Source of the DNA: Shewanella benthica
GTDB taxonomy: Bacteria; Pseudomonadota; Gammaproteobacteria; Enterobacterales; Shewanellaceae
Assembly: GCA_023284085.1 (NCBI GenBank)
Contig: JAKVHY010000003.1
Location: forward strand, 124,001 to 188,000
Length of the DNA stretch: 64,000 nucleotides
Direction of reading: 5' to 3'
The notes beneath the pieces are model-generated. The model was not told the origin of the DNA. It saw only the letters and a program-made list of their open reading frames with translations, and did not search any database. A program made the translations under genes and the position numbers. Position 1 is the first letter of the stretch, and each line of letters opens with the position of its first letter. This document shows, one piece after another, positions 59,552 to 64,000 of the stretch.

Positions 59552-59659
59552 ACGCCTCAAAATAGCGCTAGTGTATTTCGAATAACGATTGTCAGTTTGA
59601 TTAATTAATCGTCCAACACAGTGCCACTAATTTAAGTAATCTACATTCAGGGTGATTTC

Positions 59660-62284
59660 ATGTATCAAACCACTGCAGCGCTAAGAACGGCTTTCTTGGA
59701 GTATTTCCGCAAAAATGGTCATCAGGTTGTGGACAGCAGTTCACTGGTCCCTGTTAATGATCCTACTTTACTCTTTACTAACGCGGGTATGAACCAGTTC
59801 AAAGACGTATTTTTGGGTGAAGATAAGCGTAATTACACTCGTGCGACCTCGTCTCAGCGCTGTGTACGTGCCGGCGGTAAACATAACGACCTGGATAACG
59901 TAGGTTACACCGCACGTCATCATACTTTCTTCGAGATGTTAGGTAACTTCAGCTTCGGTGATTACTTTAAGCGTGAAGCGATCACATTCGCGTGGAACTT
60001 CCTGACTCAAGAGTTGAAAATTCCTAAAGAACGTCTGTGTGTCACCATTTATGAGACAGATGATGAAGCTTATGATATTTGGACCAAAGAGATAGGTGTT
60101 CCGGAAAAAAACCTGATCCGTATCGGGGATAATAAAGGTGCTCCTTATGCCTCTGACAACTTCTGGCAGATGAGTGACACGGGTCCTTGTGGACCATGTT
60201 CTGAAATATTTTATGACCATGGCGAGCACATCTGGGGCGGTCGTCCTGGTACGCCAGAAGAAGACGGTGACAGATTTATCGAGATCTGGAACATAGTCTT
60301 CATGCAATATAACCGTCAGTCCAATGGTGAGATGCTGGCGCTTCCTAAGCCTTCAGTGGATACGGGGATGGGAATTGAACGTATTGCGGCCATTATGCAA
60401 GGCGTTCACTCTAATTATGAAATCGATATTTTTCAGGCGCTGATCAAGAAAACGGCCGAAATATTAGCGGTTACCGATTTAGAAAATAAATCACTAAGAG
60501 TTATCTCCGACCATATACGCTCATGTGCATTCTTAATTGCCGATGGTGTGATGCCATCCAATGAAGGCCGAGGTTATGTACTTCGTCGAATCATACGTCG
60601 TGCGGTTCGCCACGGTAATAAGTTAGGCGCGACAGATTCTTTCTTCTATAAGTTGGTGCCAACGTTAATCGAGGTTATGGGTGAAGCGGGTAAGGGCTTA
60701 GTAGAAACTCAAGCCATTGTGGTTAAGTCATTGAAGGCCGAAGAGGAGCAATTTGCGCGTACTCTTGAGCGTGGTTTAGGCATCTTAGACGGCGCGCTTA
60801 ACGCGCTCAGCGGTAACGTCCTCGATGGCGAGACAGCTTTCAAACTCTACGATACCTATGGTTTCCCGGTCGACCTGACTGCCGATGTTTGTCGCGAGCG
60901 TGAAATAACGGTAGATGAAGCAGGTTTTGAACTGGCGATGTCAGCGCAAAGAAAACGTGCACAAGCGGCGGGTCAGTTCGATACCGATTACAACGATTCA
61001 CTTAAGATAGATGAAGAGACTGAGTTTTCAGGCTATATCGATCTCATTTCGAACGCAAAAATTACCGCCATATATAAAGAAGGTGAATCTGTTACTGAGA
61101 TAAACGCCGGCGAAGAGGCCGTTGTTGTGCTCGATACCACGCCTTTTTACGGTGAGTCGGGTGGTCAATGTGGTGATAGCGGGACGCTCAGTACCAATGG
61201 TATAGAGTTTATCGTTAAGGATACGCAAAAATACGGCCAAGCTGTCGGCCATCTTGGTGCCTTAAAGACGGGAAGTCTGTCCCTTGGTCAATCCCTTGAG
61301 GCTAGTGTCGATAAATCGCTGCGTCAGCGCACCGAGCTTAACCATTCTGTGACTCACTTACTTCATGCCGCGCTGCGTCAGTTGCTTGGCACTCATGTGA
61401 GTCAGAAAGGTTCCTTGGTCGATCCTGAACGTCTGCGCTTCGATTTCTCGCATTTTGAAGGGGTTAAGCCCGAAGAGCTGCAAGCCGTTGAAGACCTAGT
61501 GAACACCCAAATTCGTCACAACCATGAATTGACTTCACAAGTCATGACTATCGATGCGGCAAAAGATAAGGGGGCTATGGCCCTGTTTGGCGAGAAATAC
61601 GCCGATGAAGTCCGTGTCGTGACCATGGGTGACTTCTCAATCGAACTCTGTGGTGGTACCCATGTGGGACGTACCGGAGATATAGGCTTATTTAAGATCA
61701 CCTCGGAAGGTGGCATCGCTGCGGGTATACGCCGTATCGAAGCTGTGACCGGTGCCGCCGCTATGGCTTATGTGGCAGGTCAAAAAGCTGTGTTAGATCA
61801 AGCTGCCAAGTTACTCAAGGCCGATAGTGGCTCTGTTGTGACTAAGCTTAAGGCGCAACTGGAGCGCACTAAACAGCTCGAGAAAGAGTTATCTCAGCTA
61901 AAGGACAAGCTTGCTGCTGCGACGAGTGCAGACTTGGCCGGTGAAGCTCAAGAGATTAACGGCGTTAAAGTCTTAATCAAGAAGCTCGATGGCGTCGAAC
62001 CAGGTGCATTAAGAGGCTTACTGGACGAGTTAAAGCAAAAGCTGGGATCGGGTATTGTAGTACTGGGTATCGCAGGTGATGCTAAGGTAAACCTGATTGT
62101 GGGGGTAACCAAAGATCTCACCTCTAAAGTGAAGGCCGGTGAATTGGTCGCTAATATCGCCGCTCAAGTCGGTGGTAAAGGTGGCGGTCGCCCTGATATG
62201 GCTCAGGCTGGCGGAAGTCAGCCAGAGAACTTAGATGCCGCCCTGAACCAGGTATCGTCTTGGTTAAAAGAGCGCTTGGCTTAA
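59660..62284 (+). CDS. alaS: Alanyl-tRNA synthetase
   Basis: An 874-residue class II synthetase (E. coli 876). The catalytic core (1-460) has [32 protein letters not shown] and [18 protein letters not shown]. The editing domain carries the zinc/hydrolytic [12 protein letters not shown] and the [13 protein letters not shown] motif. The C-terminal C-Ala domain (about 760-874) ends with [15 protein letters not shown]. It is followed by a terminator and then csrA; lysC, present between them in some relatives, is not here. Confidence 0.97.
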   Translation: MYQTTAALRTAFLEYFRKNGHQVVDSSSLVPVNDPTLLFTNAGMNQFKDVFLGEDKRNYTRATSSQRCVRAGGKHNDLDNVGYTARHHTFFEMLGNFSFGDYFKREAITFAWNFLTQELKIPKERLCVTIYETDDEAYDIWTKEIGVPEKNLIRIGDNKGAPYASDNFWQMSDTGPCGPCSEIFYDHGEHIWGGRPGTPEEDGDRFIEIWNIVFMQYNRQSNGEMLALPKPSVDTGMGIERIAAIMQGVHSNYEIDIFQALIKKTAEILAVTDLENKSLRVISDHIRSCAFLIADGVMPSNEGRGYVLRRIIRRAVRHGNKLGATDSFFYKLVPTLIEVMGEAGKGLVETQAIVVKSLKAEEEQFARTLERGLGILDGALNALSGNVLDGETAFKLYDTYGFPVDLTADVCREREITVDEAGFELAMSAQRKRAQAAGQFDTDYNDSLKIDEETEFSGYIDLISNAKITAIYKEGESVTEINAGEEAVVVLDTTPFYGESGGQCGDSGTLSTNGIEFIVKDTQKYGQAVGHLGALKTGSLSLGQSLEASVDKSLRQRTELNHSVTHLLHAALRQLLGTHVSQKGSLVDPERLRFDFSHFEGVKPEELQAVEDLVNTQIRHNHELTSQVMTIDAAKDKGAMALFGEKYADEVRVVTMGDFSIELCGGTHVGRTGDIGLFKITSEGGIAAGIRRIEAVTGAAAMAYVAGQKAVLDQAAKLLKADSGSVVTKLKAQLERTKQLEKELSQLKDKLAAATSADLAGEAQEINGVKVLIKKLDGVEPGALRGLLDELKQKLGSGIVVLGIAGDAKVNLIVGVTKDLTSKVKAGELVANIAAQVGGKGGGRPDMAQAGGSQPENLDAALNQVSSWLKERLA

Positions 62285-62887
62285 GTGAAGGCTTAGCTGA
62301 TGCTGATTAAGTCATAAATTTGTACTCGACTAGATAGTTATTAATGTCTAATCTAAAGTCATTCAGAGGGCGCTATAGGTATATAGCGCCCTTTTTTATT
62401 GCCGCACTATGCATAGTGCTAGGTTTACTGAGCCTGTGATACCTATTGGTAGACAGAGGTAAGCTGAAAACCTATTGTTGCAATGAGATGTATAAAGAAT
62501 ATGCATTGAGCTTTACCGGCTGTAAGCCTGACTAGGTGAAGCTTTCTGGCTTGTTGTAATTTCTATTGAGTTGCTTTTGTGAAAATTGTTAAATTAAGTG
62601 GTCAATATTTAATGCGTTGTGCTGGGTATAGCTTTAACCCTTGGTAGGGCTGGGATTTAATGCTAGTTTAATCTCGTGGTTTGAAAATAGTTATCCATCG
62701 GGCTCGAGGATCTAGCCTTATGGGAGCGCTGTTCGAGGACTGGATCACGCTTTTGACTTAAATAAGATGTATTTTAATGGTGGTTTTCCACTAGGGTACT
62801 ATTAATTTGTACTAAGCTAACCTTATAATAAGCATATAACGGAATAGTATCGTATAAAGCTAAATTTGGAACTAAAGGAGTAAACGA
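62285..62887. other. alaS-csrA intergenic region
   Basis: A 603-base AT-rich gap holding the alaS terminator (62367-62397) and presumably several csrA promoters. I searched for a lysC remnant by translating the gap and saw none. No other gene, RNA or repeat is recognised. Confidence 0.6.
62367..62397 (+). terminator. alaS terminator
   Basis: An 11-bp stem AGGGCGCTATA/TATAGCGCCCT with a 4-base loop and a T6 run, 83 bases after the alaS stop. Confidence 0.88.
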
Positions 62888-63085
62888 ATGCTGATATTGA
62901 CTCGTCGTGTTGGTGAAACACTGATGATTGGTGATGAAGTGACTGTCACTGTTTTAGGCGTTAAGGGTAATCAAGTACGTATTGGTGTTAATGCACCTAA
63001 AGAAATATCTGTGCATCGTGAAGAGATCTACCAGCGTATTCAATCTGAAAAAGCAGGCAATGCGTCTGACGGTGGAAATTTCTAG
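62888..63085 (+). CDS. csrA: Carbon storage regulator CsrA
   Basis: A 65-residue dimeric RNA-binding protein that blocks or stabilises target mRNAs at GGA motifs. The start [17 protein letters not shown] and the RNA-contacting strand [16 protein letters not shown] (Arg44 region) are diagnostic. AAAGGAG precedes the ATG; this GGA overlaps the ribosome-binding site, allowing autoregulation by CsrA as known in E. coli (inference). It is the output of the BarA-UvrY pathway whose kinase is also in this window. Confidence 0.97.
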   Translation: MLILTRRVGETLMIGDEVTVTVLGVKGNQVRIGVNAPKEISVHREEIYQRIQSEKAGNASDGGNF

Positions 63086-63122
63086 CCTTAAAAGTCTTAA
63101 GAGTTACCTCTTAAAATAGAAG

Positions 63123-63146
63123 AGTCAGTTTTTAACTGGCTTTTTT
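63123..63146 (+). terminator. csrA terminator
   Basis: Stem AGTCAGTT/AACTGGCT with one G-U pair, a TTT loop and a T6 run, 38 bases after the csrA stop. Confidence 0.8.
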
Positions 63147-63314
63147 GTTTTCTGGCTTTTAGTTTCTCGTTTTTTAGCACTGCTTGTCTCAGTGTGTTCT
63201 AGTTTTATAACGACATCTTTATTAGATAAATGCGAAGATTTATACAGAGTTTGATTGATATCTGACTAATCTGTTTAAAAACAGCTCAAACAGAAACCCT
63301 TTAGAAGAAATGGT

Positions 63315-63342
63315 TTGACTTATTTTCGTCAAACAGTAATAT
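63315..63342 (+). promoter_or_regulatory. Promoter of the tRNA array
   Basis: TTGACT-N16-TAATAT followed by a GC-rich discriminator GTGCGCC, 14 bases before the first mature tRNA. A GC-rich discriminator is typical of stable-RNA promoters under stringent ((p)ppGpp) control. Confidence 0.65.
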
Positions 63343-63356
63343 GTGCGCCAAGAAAC

Positions 63357-63448
63357 GGAGAGGTGGCCGAGTGGCCGAAGGCGCTCCCCTGCTAAGGGAG
63401 TATGGGCTTTAAATCCCATCGAGGGTTCGAATCCCTCCTTCTCCGCCA
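63357..63448 (+). tRNA. tRNA-Ser(GCU)
   Basis: A 92-base class II tRNA with a long variable arm. The acceptor GGAGAGG pairs with CTTCTCC (one G-U), the anticodon loop is CTGCTAA giving GCU for AGC/AGU serine codons, the T-arm is GGTTCGAATCC and CCA is encoded. It is first in the array after csrA, as in Shewanella and E. coli. Confidence 0.97.
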
Positions 63449-63470
63449 TTTCTTACTTGCAAATAAAGTT

Positions 63471-63547
63471 GCGGATGTAGCTCAGCTGGATAGAGTACCT
63501 GGCTACGAACCAGGCGGTCGGAGGTTCGACTCCTCCCATCCGCACCA
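63471..63547 (+). tRNA. tRNA-Arg(ACG), copy 1
   Basis: A 77-base tRNA with acceptor GCGGATG/CATCCGC, anticodon loop CTACGAA (ACG, expected to be edited to ICG by TadA and to read CGU/CGC/CGA), T-arm GGAGGTTCGACTCCTCC and encoded CCA. 22 bases after tRNA-Ser. Confidence 0.97.
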
Positions 63548-63581
63548 TCTTTGTAAGTTGACGGGAATATTGAAACGCGTT

Positions 63582-63658
63582 GCGGATGTAGCTCAGCTGG
63601 ATAGAGTACCTGGCTACGAACCAGGCGGTCGGAGGTTCGACTCCTCCCATCCGCACCA
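63582..63658 (+). tRNA. tRNA-Arg(ACG), copy 2
   Basis: Identical to copy 1 over all 77 bases, with encoded CCA. The spacer of 34 bases differs from the others. Confidence 0.97.
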
Positions 63659-63670
63659 TTCAATATGATA

Positions 63671-63802
63671 TAAAAGTAGTAAAGTTTTATTTGTGCGGAT
63701 GTAGCTCAGCTGGATAGAGTTCCTGGCCACGAACCAAGTGTTTGTAGGTTCGACTATTCCTATTCGCACCATGTAATGTAAAAGTAGTAAAGTTTTATTT
63801 GT
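63671..63802 (+). repeat. Duplicated tRNA spacer
   Basis: TAAAAGTAGTAAAGTTTTAT followed by TTGT occurs immediately before copy 3 (63671-63694) and copy 4 (63779-63802), a 24-base perfect direct repeat with a 108-base period, marking a tandem duplication. Confidence 0.85.
63695..63771 (+). pseudogene. Decayed tRNA-Arg(ACG), copy 3
   Basis: A 77-base relative of the neighbouring tRNA-Arg genes that keeps length, ACG anticodon and CCA but differs at about eleven positions. The T-stem GTAGG/ATTCC has two mismatches (T-C and G-A) and one G-U; the anticodon stem has a C-A mismatch; the acceptor has two G-U pairs. Most changes are C-to-T or G-to-T/A. It is probably a non-functional or poorly functional copy, although a divergent working tRNA is not excluded. 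Confidence 0.75.
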
Positions 63803-63879
63803 GCGGATGTAGCTCAGCTGGATAGAGTACCTGGCTACGAACCAGGCGGTCGGAGGTTCGACTCCTCCCATCCGCACCA
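63803..63879 (+). tRNA. tRNA-Arg(ACG), copy 4
   Basis: Identical to copies 1 and 2. Its 5' spacer (AAAAGTAGTAAAGTTTTAT plus TTGT) repeats the one before the decayed copy, showing that spacer plus tRNA was duplicated as a unit. Confidence 0.97.
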
Positions 63880-63961
63880 TATTTAAATTTCTAGTTGATA
63901 TATTGACTGGGATTATTAATTTTTCATCGTTTTGATTGAAAAATTAGGTAAAACGAGTTTT

Positions 63962-64000
63962 GCGGATGTAGCTCAGCTGGATAGAGTACCTGGCTACGAA
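63962..64000 (+). tRNA. tRNA-Arg(ACG), copy 5 (cut by window edge)
   Basis: The first 39 bases match copies 1, 2 and 4 exactly through the anticodon ACG; the rest lies outside the window. Confidence 0.9.

Noticed and set aside
62285..62887. lysC remnant between alaS and csrA
   Set aside because: Translation of the plus strand shows no aspartokinase-like stretch.
63402..63880. Overlapping open frames on both strands across the tRNA array (e.g. with DVAQLDRVPGYEPGG)
   Set aside because: These are the well-known spurious translations of tandem tRNA-Arg genes and not proteins.

Overview
The window reads as a stretch of chromosome from a marine gammaproteobacterium, almost certainly Shewanella. 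The block glyA-nrdR-ribD-ribE-ribB(X)-ribH-nusB-thiL-pgpA, the run barA / rlmD-relA-mazG-pyrG-eno-ftsB-ispD-ispF-truD-surE-pcm-nlpD-rpoS / mutS / recA-alaS-csrA, and the tRNA-Ser(GCU) plus tandem tRNA-Arg(ACG) array after csrA all follow the order expected for that genus. The species cannot be fixed from the sequence alone. I see no insertion sequence, prophage, CRISPR array, rRNA gene or toxin-antitoxin pair.

Layout. (1) 1-24 kb is accessory and regulatory: an RstAB-like two-component pair divergent from an unknown lipoprotein; a pair of small DMT transporters with a LysR regulator; an MFS exporter with a divergent AraC (NimR-type) regulator; a Crp/Fnr-like (YeiL-type) regulator, a candidate small basic protein, a TsgA-like MFS transporter and a DeoD purine nucleoside phosphorylase; a TonB-dependent siderophore receptor and D-serine ammonia-lyase sharing an intergenic region with Fur-like and CRP-like sites; a periplasmic solute-binding protein; RsuA; a DUF3300 protein; a YjbR-like protein; a periplasmic metallophosphatase; EttA; and a DUF3943 envelope protein behind an orphan 17-bp perfect hairpin. 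(2) 24.6-32.1 kb is the one-carbon/riboflavin/thiamine/phosphatidylglycerol block. (3) 32.3-37.7 kb holds an SDR enzyme, a TorF-type outer-membrane protein, recN under two LexA boxes, an AEC-family transporter and a DUF416 protein. (4) 37.7-59.2 kb carries BarA, RlmD, RelA, MazG, PyrG, Eno, FtsB, the isoprenoid enzymes IspD/IspF, TruD, SurE, Pcm, NlpD, RpoS, MutS and RecA. (5) 59.2-64 kb holds a decayed recX remnant, alaS, csrA and the tRNA array, which the window edge cuts.

Global regulators of stationary phase and stress lie close together here. BarA feeds the Csr system, and its effector CsrA is also present. RelA makes (p)ppGpp, RpoS is the general stress sigma factor, and LexA-controlled recA and recN are both here. 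RibD, RibE, the RibB domain and RibH cover most of riboflavin synthesis, but the GTP cyclohydrolase II half of RibBA is degenerate, so a separate ribA is expected elsewhere.

I found no clearly new multi-gene system. The observations most worth checking are the recX remnant between recA and alaS, a decayed tRNA-Arg copy inside the array, helically phased GCTTAC repeats between the two-component pair and the lipoprotein, a 53-residue highly basic open frame with its own terminator, and the orphan hairpin in front of the DUF3943 gene.
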